Assembly: GCA_902537665.1 (NCBI GenBank)
Contig: CACBCE010000004.1
Location: 36,724 to 100,723, forward strand
Direction: 5' to 3'
From: an uncultured Pelagibacteraceae bacterium
GTDB lineage: Bacteria; Pseudomonadota; Alphaproteobacteria; Pelagibacterales; Pelagibacteraceae
Length of the DNA: 64,000 bases
How positions within the stretch are numbered: the stretch's first letter is position 1; each line of letters opens with the position of its first letter. Both the position numbers and the translations under genes were made by a program. Below, piece after piece: positions 55,079 to 61,485 of the stretch. The notes beneath the pieces are model-generated. The model was not told the origin of the DNA, did no database searches, and saw only the letters and a program-made list of their open reading frames with translations.

Positions 55079-56338
55079 ATGAGTGATACATTATCAAAAT
55101 TAGAAAAAAGAACTGCTTACACTCTAGTTTTACCTGCAGTTCTATTAGTTTTTGCCATCGTATTATTTCCTATATTTGCAAATGTTTGGATCAGTTTTAA
55201 GGACATTGAATTAAAAGATATTAGAATTCCTGAACCAAGAGCAAAGAAAATTGTTAAACCAATTTCAGAAAATCAATCAGAATTAAAAATTATTTATAAA
55301 TTACGAAATAGTTCTTTAATTCAAGAAATAAGAAATGTTCAATTTCAAGATAAATTTCCAACAAATGTTTCACCGATCAATTTAGATCCAAGATGCAATT
55401 TTCAATCTAAAAAAGTTGTTTGCAATTTTGGAAATTGGCAGGCAAAATTTAGAGAAAATTTTGAGATAACTATTCAGAATAACAATGGTGAAATAATTGA
55501 CAAAAAAATAATCAAATCTCAAAAACCAATCTTAAGTGGAAAAGCAGATAATCCATTATTAACTACAAATTTTACTTTAGAAAATTTTAAAAAAGTATTT
55601 TATGAAAATAATTTTATTGAATTACTTTTAACGACATTTTACTTCACTTTTTTTGGCACTGTAGGTGCAATCATTTTTGGAATTTTAGCAGCACAATTAG
55701 TCAATCAAAAAATTCAAGGTCGAACATATATGCGTGGTATTTTACTTTTTCCTTATGTGGGTCCTGTGGTTGCTCTAGCTTATACTTGGACGTTGTTGTT
55801 GGATCCTAATAGTGGAACTTTAAATGAATTATTAGTTAATTTTAATATCATAGAACAGCCAATAAATTTATTAGGACAAAAATACATAACAATGAGTATT
55901 TTAGGATTTGAATTTAAATTAAGGCTAGCTTTAACAACGGTTATATTTTTTGAAATTTGGCGCTATTTTCCACTCGCTTTCCTTTTTATATTAGCAAGAT
56001 TACAAGCGATACCACAGAGTTTGTATGAAGCAGCTGATGTGGATGGAGCAAGTCCAATCCAAAAATTTATCCATATTACATTGCCACAAATTATAACAAT
56101 CATTTCAATTTTATTTATGATTAGGTTTATTTGGAACTTTAATAAATTTGAGGATATCTTTTTATTAACGGGTGGGGCATCAGGTACAAGAACTTTACCT
56201 ATTAATGTTTATCAGCAAGGGTTTGCTGTATCAGATATTGGGACGGGCTCTGCTGTTTCAATAGTCATTGTCATGTTACTTCTAAGTTTCATGGTTATCT
56301 ATTTTAGATTAATTGGAAAGAGGGCTAATGAAGTTTAA
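55079..56338 (+). CDS. ABC sugar transporter permease (MalF-like) with periplasmic insert
   Basis: The 419-residue inner-membrane protein has a first membrane segment (about 13-35) and then an extracytoplasmic domain of about 110 residues (about 50-165) with beta-rich sequence and two cysteines (R-C-N-F and V-V-C-N-F). This insertion is reminiscent of, but not evidently homologous to, the MalF P2 loop. Five or so further segments follow, with the permease-ATPase coupling motif E-A-A-D-V-D-G-A-S-P-I-Q-K-F (about 319-332). It forms half of the channel. Its 3' end overlaps the next permease gene. Confidence 0.9.
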   Translation: MSDTLSKLEKRTAYTLVLPAVLLVFAIVLFPIFANVWISFKDIELKDIRIPEPRAKKIVKPISENQSELKIIYKLRNSSLIQEIRNVQFQDKFPTNVSPINLDPRCNFQSKKVVCNFGNWQAKFRENFEITIQNNNGEIIDKKIIKSQKPILSGKADNPLLTTNFTLENFKKVFYENNFIELLLTTFYFTFFGTVGAIIFGILAAQLVNQKIQGRTYMRGILLFPYVGPVVALAYTWTLLLDPNSGTLNELLVNFNIIEQPINLLGQKYITMSILGFEFKLRLALTTVIFFEIWRYFPLAFLFILARLQAIPQSLYEAADVDGASPIQKFIHITLPQIITIISILFMIRFIWNFNKFEDIFLLTGGASGTRTLPINVYQQGFAVSDIGTGSAVSIVIVMLLLSFMVIYFRLIGKRANEV

Positions 56339-57521
56339 ATCTCTTTCAATATTTTTAATCATATCGTCTTTTTTTCTGACATGTATTTTGTCAATTTGGA
56401 AGATCATGGCTACACTACAAGGTTTAAGTTTTAATAATTTAAATATCACAACTATTTTCTTAATTGGTATCTTGTTATCTTTAGCATTTGTCTTGATCGG
56501 CAATAAAATTAATCACTTGATTAAGATTTTTTTATTATCTTTTATATTTTCAATTTTATATTTTTACTTAAATGAGGCATCTCCATACTGGTATATTTTT
56601 GGCACTTTCTTAATCACTTTATTTTTTACGAACAAACTCAAAAAATATAGTATGCAATCTTTAAAAGAAGATTTCATTTCTGAAAAAATTATTTTTGATT
56701 TTATCACCTTGTTTGGCATTGTTTTCTTTGCATTTGTAATCTTATTTCCATTTTACATTATGCTAATTACAAGTTTTAAAACTCAGATCGCTTTATTAGT
56801 AAATCCTTTGGACTTTAGTCTAGATTTTACAAATAGCTTAACTGATTTATTTAAATCTTATTTTGTAATCTTTGAAACTTATAATTTTGGAAGATATATT
56901 TTAATAAGCTCAGCTGTTTCAATTGGAACTGTTATTGTAACATTATTATTTGCAATACCTGCAGCTTATGCAGTTGCTAGATTAAATTTCTTTGGTAAAA
57001 ACTTTTTATCAACTTCAATTTTAATTATATATATGTTTCCAGCTATTGTATTAGTGATCCCTTTATACACGGTGTTTAGTCAACTTGGATTAAGAAACTC
57101 AATCTTTGGTCTATTGATTGTTTATACAGCTACAACTTTGCCGGTTGCTATCTATATGCTGCAAGGATATTTCAAAAGTATTCCAAAAGAAATTGAAGAT
57201 GCAGGCATTATGGATGGTCAAAATTGGTTTGGTATTATTTTAAAGATTATTATTCCTTTAAGTTTGCCTGCAATTACATCCGTTGCACTCTATGTTTTTA
57301 TGATTGCTTGGAATGAATTTCTTTTTTCTTTAATGTTTTTAGATAGTCCAAAATCATTTACCTTATCTAGAGCTATCCAATATCTAAGTGGCGATGCAGA
57401 AACGCCACGTCAATATTTAATGGCTGGATCTGTAATTGTAACTGTACCAGTGCTTTTAATTTTCATCTATTTTGAAAAATATCTTGTTAGTGGTCTGACT
57501 GCTGGTAGTGTTAAAGAATAA
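56328..57521 (+). CDS. ABC sugar transporter permease (MalG-like)
   Basis: I take ATG 56328 (397 residues), overlapping the upstream gene by 11 bases; TTG 56313 is an alternative. The N-terminal 110 residues contain three or four extra hydrophobic segments not found in ordinary MalG. The standard six-segment permease domain then carries E-I-E-D-A-G-I-M-D-G-Q-N-W-F (about 288-301), the EAA-type loop contacting the ATPase. It completes the membrane channel of this sugar uptake system. Confidence 0.9.
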   Translation: MKFKSLSIFLIISSFFLTCILSIWKIMATLQGLSFNNLNITTIFLIGILLSLAFVLIGNKINHLIKIFLLSFIFSILYFYLNEASPYWYIFGTFLITLFFTNKLKKYSMQSLKEDFISEKIIFDFITLFGIVFFAFVILFPFYIMLITSFKTQIALLVNPLDFSLDFTNSLTDLFKSYFVIFETYNFGRYILISSAVSIGTVIVTLLFAIPAAYAVARLNFFGKNFLSTSILIIYMFPAIVLVIPLYTVFSQLGLRNSIFGLLIVYTATTLPVAIYMLQGYFKSIPKEIEDAGIMDGQNWFGIILKIIIPLSLPAITSVALYVFMIAWNEFLFSLMFLDSPKSFTLSRAIQYLSGDAETPRQYLMAGSVIVTVPVLLIFIYFEKYLVSGLTAGSVKE

Positions 57522-57540
57522 AAAAATTTACTTATTCATC

Positions 57541-57569
57541 TTGTTCAATTATAAATATTAGCATAAACA
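57541..57569 (+). promoter_or_regulatory. Putative promoter of tRNA-Leu and nadK
   Basis: TTGTTC (57541-57546) and TAAACA (57564-57569) are separated by 17 bases, placing transcription start near 57576, 12 bases before tRNA-Leu. The match is moderate. nadK has no room for a promoter of its own between the tRNA and its ATG. Confidence 0.4.
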
Positions 57570-57587
57570 CTCATGAAAATAACTCAT

Positions 57588-57673
57588 GCCCTCGTGGTGA
57601 AATTGGTAGACACAAAGGACTTAAAATCCTTGCCGCTTGCGGAGTGCCAGTTCGAGTCTGGCCGAGGGCACCA
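57588..57673 (+). tRNA. tRNA-Leu (anticodon UAA)
   Basis: The acceptor arms GCCCTCG and CGAGGGC pair fully, followed by discriminator A and an encoded CCA (57671-57673). The anticodon loop reads CTTAAAA-like with TAA, and a long variable arm (CCGCTTGCGGAGTGCC region) marks a class II tRNA. The T-arm has GTTCGAGTC. It decodes UUA and UUG, the dominant leucine codons in this AT-rich genome. Confidence 0.95.
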
Positions 57674-57677
57674 ATGA

Positions 57678-58448
57678 ATGAATAAAATTCAAATTATTTC
57701 CGATAAAAATTTAAGGTCACTTAGAATTAAAAAATCATTATTTAACATAATAAAAAAATCTAAAACGAAAAAATCAAATATTATAATTGTCATCGGAGGT
57801 GATGGATTTATGCTCCAAACATTAAAAAAAAATAAAAAATCTAAAAAATTATTTTATGGTGTCAATTCAGGTAATTATGGTTTTTTAATGAATAAATTTT
57901 CATCAAAAAATTTAATAAAAAATTTAAATGGATCAAAAATAGTTTCAATTTCACCTTTAGAAATGACTGTTAAGAATAATAAAAATAATATAAAAAAACA
58001 TATAGCTATTAACGAGGTATCAATTTTAAGACAAAGTAGACAAGCAGCATCATTATCAATTAATTATGGTTCAAAACAAATCATTAAAGAATTAGTTTCA
58101 GACGGAGTTCTTGTATCGACTCCTGCAGGAAGCACTGCTTACAATTTATCTGTTCATGGTCCAATATTAAGTTTGAATTCAAAAAAACTTTCTATTTCAC
58201 CAATTAGCCCGTTTAGACCAAGAAGATGGAAAGGAAAAATAATAAGTGATAGATCAAAAATAGTGATTAAAAATCTAAATCCAAAAAAAAGACCAATAAG
58301 CGCGGTTGCTGATAACATTGAAGTTAGAAATGCAAAAAATATTACTATAAAAACTAGTCAAAAAATAAGATTCAATCTTTTATATGATCAAAATCGAAGC
58401 CTTCAAAAAAAAATTAAATTAGAGCAATTAAGAAGGGAGACATCTTAG
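57678..58448 (+). CDS. nadK: NAD kinase
   Basis: The 256-residue protein has the NAD kinase signatures I-V-I-G-G-D-G-F-M-L (about 37-46), G-V-N-S-G-N-Y-G-F-L (about 61-70), the A-I-N-E-V-S motif (about 113-118) and S-T-P-A-G-S-T-A-Y (about 149-157). It phosphorylates NAD to NADP. It starts 4 bases after the CCA of tRNA-Leu, so processing of the tRNA 3' end should leave an almost leaderless mRNA. A second ATG at 57674 opens a four-codon frame overlapping the start. The stop codon directly touches the tRNA-Thr remnant at 58449. Confidence 0.92.
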   Translation: MNKIQIISDKNLRSLRIKKSLFNIIKKSKTKKSNIIIVIGGDGFMLQTLKKNKKSKKLFYGVNSGNYGFLMNKFSSKNLIKNLNGSKIVSISPLEMTVKNNKNNIKKHIAINEVSILRQSRQAASLSINYGSKQIIKELVSDGVLVSTPAGSTAYNLSVHGPILSLNSKKLSISPISPFRPRRWKGKIISDRSKIVIKNLNPKKRPISAVADNIEVRNAKNITIKTSQKIRFNLLYDQNRSLQKKIKLEQLRRETS

Positions 58449-58500
58449 TGGTGCCCCCGCACGGATTTGAACCGCGGACCTATTGATTACAAATCAATTG
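58449..58500 (-). pseudogene. tRNA-Thr 3' fragment (distal attachment-site copy)
   Basis: This repeat corresponds to tRNA-Thr nucleotides 25-76, from just before the anticodon stem through the CCA, read on the reverse strand. It lacks the 5' acceptor strand and D-arm, so it cannot fold into a tRNA. One difference from the intact gene (58468, T against C) falls in the T-arm. It begins on the base right after the nadK stop. Confidence 0.85.
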
Positions 58501-58503
58501 ATA

Positions 58504-58553
58504 AAGTTTAAATAAACATTTGTTTGCAACAATAAACTTAAAATATTTTAAGT
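58504..58553. repeat. Nested inverted repeats near left end of the element
   Basis: AAGTTTA (58504-58510) pairs with TAAACTT (58533-58539), enclosing AAACA/TGTTT (58514-58518 with 58521-58525). A perfect 18-bp palindrome ACTTAAAATATTTTAAGT lies at 58536-58553. In AT-rich DNA short palindromes are common, but 18 perfect bases next to an attachment-like repeat may be a protein-binding site. Confidence 0.4.
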
Positions 58554-58575
58554 CTGGTCACATTATGGGCACAGT
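58554..58575 (+). repeat. Two tandem 11-bp repeats, left end of element
   Basis: CTGGTCACATT (58554-58564) and ATGGGCACAGT (58565-58575) each match 8 of 11 bases of CTTGGCACAAT, the unit repeated three times at the right end (60165-60197), in the same orientation and with the same 11-base phasing. Confidence 0.4.
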
Positions 58576-58609
58576 GGTAGTGTTTTAATAATTAAATAAG
58601 GAGATTCAT

Positions 58610-58924
58610 ATGGCAATATTAGTAAAAGGCGAAATTACAATTACTAAAGGATTTAAAACATGGAAAGAGATGGTCTATGCACAGGATGGAAAATTAAAAG
58701 AACATGGAATAAAATTTGTTTTTGCAGGCACACAAAAAGATGACCCGACAAAACTTCATACAGTAATGCAATTTCCAAACATGGAAGCACTCCAAGCTTT
58801 TAAAGATGATAAGGAACTTGCTGAGAAAAGAAAAGAAGCAGGTGCTGTTTTAGAGAGTGCTGTAATGATACCAATTTCAGATGAACATTTAACCAACTAT
58901 CCGGACGCATATACAAATCATTAA
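58610..58924 (+). CDS. Small cytoplasmic protein, DUF3764-like
   Basis: The 104-residue protein has no signal peptide. The layout (strand, K-G-F-K-T-W-K-E-M helix, G-I-K-F-V-F-A-G-T-Q-K-D-D-P-T-K-L-H turn, strand, F-K-D-D-K-E-L helix, final strand) suggests a dimeric alpha/beta-barrel. It resembles the DUF3764 family known from marine picocyanobacteria; this is from memory of the pattern. Function unknown. It is the first gene of the putative element, with an AAGGAG ribosome-binding site 8 bases before its ATG. The next gene starts directly after its stop. Confidence 0.55.
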   Translation: MAILVKGEITITKGFKTWKEMVYAQDGKLKEHGIKFVFAGTQKDDPTKLHTVMQFPNMEALQAFKDDKELAEKRKEAGAVLESAVMIPISDEHLTNYPDAYTNH

Positions 58925-58959
58925 ATGAAAAAACTTTTAGGGATCATGGTTCTGGGTTT
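58922..58959 (+). repeat. Signal-peptide cassette, copy 1
   Basis: This 38-base stretch (TAA plus the first 35 bases of the following gene, coding M-K-K-L-L-G-I-M-V-L-G-L) matches 59520-59557 at 37 of 38 bases. The genes diverge completely right after it. Confidence 0.85.
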
Positions 58960-59518
58960 GTTGTGGATTATTCCAGTATCAGCTGATGAAAGATTTATTC
59001 CATTAGAATTATTTACTGGTGGAGAAATAAGGAATGATACAGAAATTAAATATACACCAGCAGATAAAATTTTTGGTGAGAAGCGAAGAAAAAAAATTAT
59101 AGGCCCTCAAGATTGGAAAAATCCTTTCACAAAAGAAATAATTAAAGTTTATAAAAGAACTAAAAAAAATAGAGAGGGCAGAGTAAGGAAAACACAATTA
59201 TTTACAGTTACCAACGATGGTCAATGCATGGGAAGAGTATACGATCAAAGAAGATCAAAAACCAAGTACATAAAGAATGGTTGTAAATTTCCTTTAGGTT
59301 TTTGGAAAAAGGGTGAAACAAGATCATTTTCTGTAACAGATGCTGGAAGATCAAGAACTGTAGAATTAAAAATATTAAAACTTGGAAAAAAACCAACAGA
59401 CTGCATTAAATATAATTGGAAATTGTTTGATACGAGTGGAAATAAATTAGCAGATAATGATTATAAATTTTGTAAAAATAGAGCAATGACTAGTTTAAAG
59501 ATCCGAAAAATTAAATAA
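58925..59518 (+). CDS. Unknown secreted (periplasmic) protein
   Basis: The 197-residue protein has a signal peptide (M-K-K-L-L-G-I then a hydrophobic core) with probable cleavage after V-S-A at residue 20. The mature part is basic and beta-rich with four cysteines (in D-G-Q-C, K-N-G-C, P-T-D-C and K-F-C), enough for two disulfides in the periplasm. No known domain recognised. The middle T-V-T-N-D-G-Q-C-M-G-R-V-Y stretch and R-S-R-T-V-E-L-K-I-L suggest a small beta-sandwich. It is the second gene of the tRNA-bounded element. Confidence 0.6.
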   Translation: MKKLLGIMVLGLLWIIPVSADERFIPLELFTGGEIRNDTEIKYTPADKIFGEKRRKKIIGPQDWKNPFTKEIIKVYKRTKKNREGRVRKTQLFTVTNDGQCMGRVYDQRRSKTKYIKNGCKFPLGFWKKGETRSFSVTDAGRSRTVELKILKLGKKPTDCIKYNWKLFDTSGNKLADNDYKFCKNRAMTSLKIRKIK

Positions 59519-59519
59519 C

Positions 59520-59557
59520 TAAATGAAAAAACTTTTAGGGATCGTGGTTCTGGGTTT
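59520..59557 (+). repeat. Signal-peptide cassette, copy 2
   Basis: Near-identical to 58922-58959, with one difference (59544 G against 58946 A). It codes M-K-K-L-L-G-I-V-V-L-G-L at the start of the lipoprotein gene. Confidence 0.85.
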
Positions 59558-60155
59558 AATGTTAGTGGGTTGTTCTACAACTTCATCTGTTGTTTCAACA
59601 GATAAACTTAAACAAGATATGACAAAAAGTGAACTTAATGAATTATTTCTAATGATGATGCCTTACTCGGATCCATTTGTTTATGGTGCTGGCTCAGAAT
59701 TTTATTCTGATATAAACAAAGAAATTATATGGGGAGCTGATAAAAGTTTATTCTATGTATTCAGGGGTGTTTCTCAACCTGTAGATTGTGGAATTATAAT
59801 GTGCAACAAACAAGGAAACGGTACATTAGAATCTTGGCACTACACACTTAATGATGCTAGAGAATCTATTTCAAAACCTACAACTAAAGCTCTTACAAAA
59901 AAAAATGATGAACCATTAAATGGTAAGTCAGCTTTTACAGAAGCAGCTTTATCAATTGATGCAGTTTTAAGTGCAAAGTTTGTTAGTGACTCAAGTTTTT
60001 TTATGGTTGTTGATTACGTTTTTGGAATGGATTGGAATCAAGTTGCTGAATATATGTGTGGAGGTAGATCTAGATACGGATTAGGTTCAACATATTTTGG
60101 AATTACAGTTTTTAACACCAATAAATCAAAAGTTGGAAAAGCATATTGTAAATGA
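59523..60155 (+). CDS. Unknown lipoprotein
   Basis: The 210-residue protein has a lipoprotein signal: M-K-K-L-L-G-I, hydrophobic core, and lipobox L-V-G-C with Cys17 as the lipid-bearing residue. The mature start S-T-T-S-S has no Asp at +2, so outer-membrane sorting is likely. K-L-K-Q-D-M-T-K-S-E-L-N-E-L (about 28-41) resembles the opening of BamE/SmpA-type small lipoproteins, but the rest is unfamiliar. Cysteines in V-D-C-G-I-I-M-C, M-C-G-G and A-Y-C may form disulfides. It is the third gene of the element. Confidence 0.6.
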   Translation: MKKLLGIVVLGLMLVGCSTTSSVVSTDKLKQDMTKSELNELFLMMMPYSDPFVYGAGSEFYSDINKEIIWGADKSLFYVFRGVSQPVDCGIIMCNKQGNGTLESWHYTLNDARESISKPTTKALTKKNDEPLNGKSAFTEAALSIDAVLSAKFVSDSSFFMVVDYVFGMDWNQVAEYMCGGRSRYGLGSTYFGITVFNTNKSKVGKAYCK

Positions 60156-60164
60156 CCACTTGAT

Positions 60165-60197
60165 CTTGGCACAATCTTGGTCCAATCCTGGCACAAT
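60165..60197 (+). repeat. Three tandem 11-bp repeats, right end of element
   Basis: CTTGGCACAAT (60165-60175), CTTGGTCCAAT (60176-60186) and CCTGGCACAAT (60187-60197) follow each other without spacing, 65 bases from the tRNA-Thr 3' end. They are GC-richer than the surroundings. Tandem 10-11 bp direct repeats beside an attachment site resemble arm-type sites of tyrosine integrases. The rest of 60156-60261 shows nothing else. Confidence 0.7.
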
Positions 60198-60261
60198 CAA
60201 TTATTAAATTAAATTAAAAACAGATGCAGCAAAAATAATAAGTGTTGATTTTGTTGAAAGA

Positions 60262-60337
60262 TGGTGCCCCCGCACGGATTCGAACCGCGGACCTATTGAT
60301 TACAAATCAATTGCTCTACCAGCTGAGCTACAAGGGC
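60262..60337 (-). tRNA. tRNA-Thr (anticodon UGU)
   Basis: Read on the reverse strand, GCCCTTG pairs with CGGGGGC (two G-U pairs). The D-arm has AGCTCAGCTGGTAGAGC, the anticodon stem ATTGA/TCAAT holds loop TTTGTAA with TGT, and the T-arm has GGTTCGAATCC. CCA is encoded (60264-60262). It decodes ACA and probably other ACN codons. Nucleotides 25-76 are repeated at 58449-58500. It lies 29 bases after rlmB on the same strand. Confidence 0.95.
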
Positions 60338-60366
60338 ATGCGCAATAATTATTAATAATTCTTTAA

Positions 60367-61113
60367 TTAATCAACTCTTTTTTTTAAATAACTTAAGTGA
60401 TGAAAAACAATGGCAGCACTATTTGAGATATTTAAGCTTTCAACCTTATTATCAATGTCTATCTTTACTAAGAAATCTGCATATTTTGATGTGTGTTGGT
60501 GCATTCCAAATCCCTCAGAGCCAAATAAAAGAATATTGTTTCCTTTCCATTCTATTTTTGTAAAATCTTTATCACCATTACCATCAAAACCATAAACCCA
60601 AAAATTTTTATCTTTGAGGTTTTTTAAAGTAGAATTAATATTAGATACCTCAAAAATATTTATATATTCTATTGCTCCACTTGAAGCTTTATACATAAGT
60701 TTACTTTCATTTGGATAGTGTCTCTCCTTAATAATAATACCATCGATATTAAAGGATGCTGCACTTCTTATTAAAGCTCCAATATTTCTGGGATCTGTTA
60801 CCCCATCTAAACAAACTAAAGTGATATTATTTTTGTTTTTTATAAATTCTTTAAGAATTGGTTTTTCCAAGTGTTCTATTTCAGCTACATATCCTTGATG
60901 TAATAAATTCTCTTTGGTGCTATATTTGTCTAATTCTTTTTTAGTTTTAAAATAAACTTTTACTTCATTAAGAAGGTTTTTTTTTGGGCTTTTTCTGTGT
61001 ATATTTTTTTTACTTTCCTCTGTTAAAAAAACTCTCAGTACCTTTCTTTTTGGATTTTTGAGAGCCTCAATAACAGCGTGTTGACCAACAATGAAAAATG
61101 ACGATTTATTCAT
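60367..61113 (-). CDS. rlmB: 23S rRNA 2'-O-ribose methyltransferase (RlmB-like)
   Basis: The 248-residue protein has an N-terminal substrate-binding domain with G-Q-H-A-V-I-E-A-L (about 10-18). The SPOUT domain carries D-G-V-T-D-P-R-N-I-G-A-L-I-R-S-A (about 103-118), L-L-F-G-S-E-G-F-G-M (about 195-204) and L-N-I-S-N-S-A-A-I (about 226-234). RlmB methylates G2251 of 23S rRNA; TrmH relatives act on tRNA position 18. The N-terminal domain favours RlmB. Confidence 0.88.
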   Translation of the reverse strand: MNKSSFFIVGQHAVIEALKNPKRKVLRVFLTEESKKNIHRKSPKKNLLNEVKVYFKTKKELDKYSTKENLLHQGYVAEIEHLEKPILKEFIKNKNNITLVCLDGVTDPRNIGALIRSAASFNIDGIIIKERHYPNESKLMYKASSGAIEYINIFEVSNINSTLKNLKDKNFWVYGFDGNGDKDFTKIEWKGNNILLFGSEGFGMHQHTSKYADFLVKIDIDNKVESLNISNSAAIVFHHLSYLKKRVD

Positions 61114-61166
61114 AATTATCCTTTGTTTTATACGGTTTTTTTAATAATTTCCTACTAAATCACGTG

Positions 61167-61194
61167 TTGCATTTGGGTAAATAAAATATATAAA
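61167..61194 (+). promoter_or_regulatory. Promoter of the tRNA-Tyr/tRNA-Gly/tuf unit
   Basis: TTGCAT (61167-61172) and TATAAA (61189-61194) are 16 bases apart, about 48 bases before tRNA-Tyr. A small GGGG/CCCC hairpin lies just before the tRNA (about 61233-61237 with 61244 region upstream of it) and may aid 5' processing. No other promoter-like site was seen before tuf. Confidence 0.5.
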
Positions 61195-61241
61195 ACGCAT
61201 GTTGTTTGAAGCTTATTGAACAAGGGGACACTTCCCCTAAG

Positions 61242-61327
61242 GGAGGGGTTCCAGAGCGGTCAAATGGGGCGGGCTGTAAACCCGTTGACTTCGGTCTTCG
61301 AAAGTTCGAATCTTTCCCCCTCCACCA
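61242..61327 (+). tRNA. tRNA-Tyr (anticodon GUA)
   Basis: GGAGGGG (61242-61248) pairs with CCCCTCC, followed by discriminator A and CCA. The anticodon loop CTGTAAA gives GTA. A long variable arm marks a class II tRNA, as expected for bacterial tRNA-Tyr, and the T-arm has GTTCGAATC. Confidence 0.95.
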
Positions 61328-61371
61328 TTCAATAATTTTAAACAATACTGGAGTGTTACTCTTGGGGTTGT

Positions 61372-61445
61372 GCGGGTGTAGTTCAATGGTAGAACGCTAG
61401 CCTTCCAAGCTGGATGTAAGGGTTCGATTCCCTTTACCCGCTCCA
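61372..61445 (+). tRNA. tRNA-Gly (anticodon UCC)
   Basis: GCGGGTG pairs with TACCCGC, discriminator T, CCA encoded. The anticodon loop CTTCCAA gives TCC, reading GGA and GGG. The T-arm has GGTTCGATTCC. It lies between tRNA-Tyr and tuf, a classic arrangement. Confidence 0.95.
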
Positions 61446-61485
61446 AGAAATTAAATTAAAAATTTAAAAGTGAGGATAAAAAGTA

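Larger units (their letters stand above)
58449..60313. mobile_element. Putative 1.8-kb integrated element at the tRNA-Thr 3' end
   Basis: The unit is bounded by two 52-bp direct repeats (58449-58500 and 60262-60313, 51 of 52 identical). The right copy is the 3' two-thirds of tRNA-Thr (tRNA nucleotides 25-76). A copy of the target tRNA end at the far side of inserted DNA is the standard footprint of tyrosine-recombinase integration. Recombination between the repeats would remove 1813 bp and leave an intact tRNA. It carries three unknown genes and no integrase, so it would be a defective or satellite-like element. Confidence 0.65.

Noticed and set aside
58449..58500. Functional second tRNA-Thr
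   Set aside because: The 5' acceptor strand and D-arm are missing and the following bases do not restore them.
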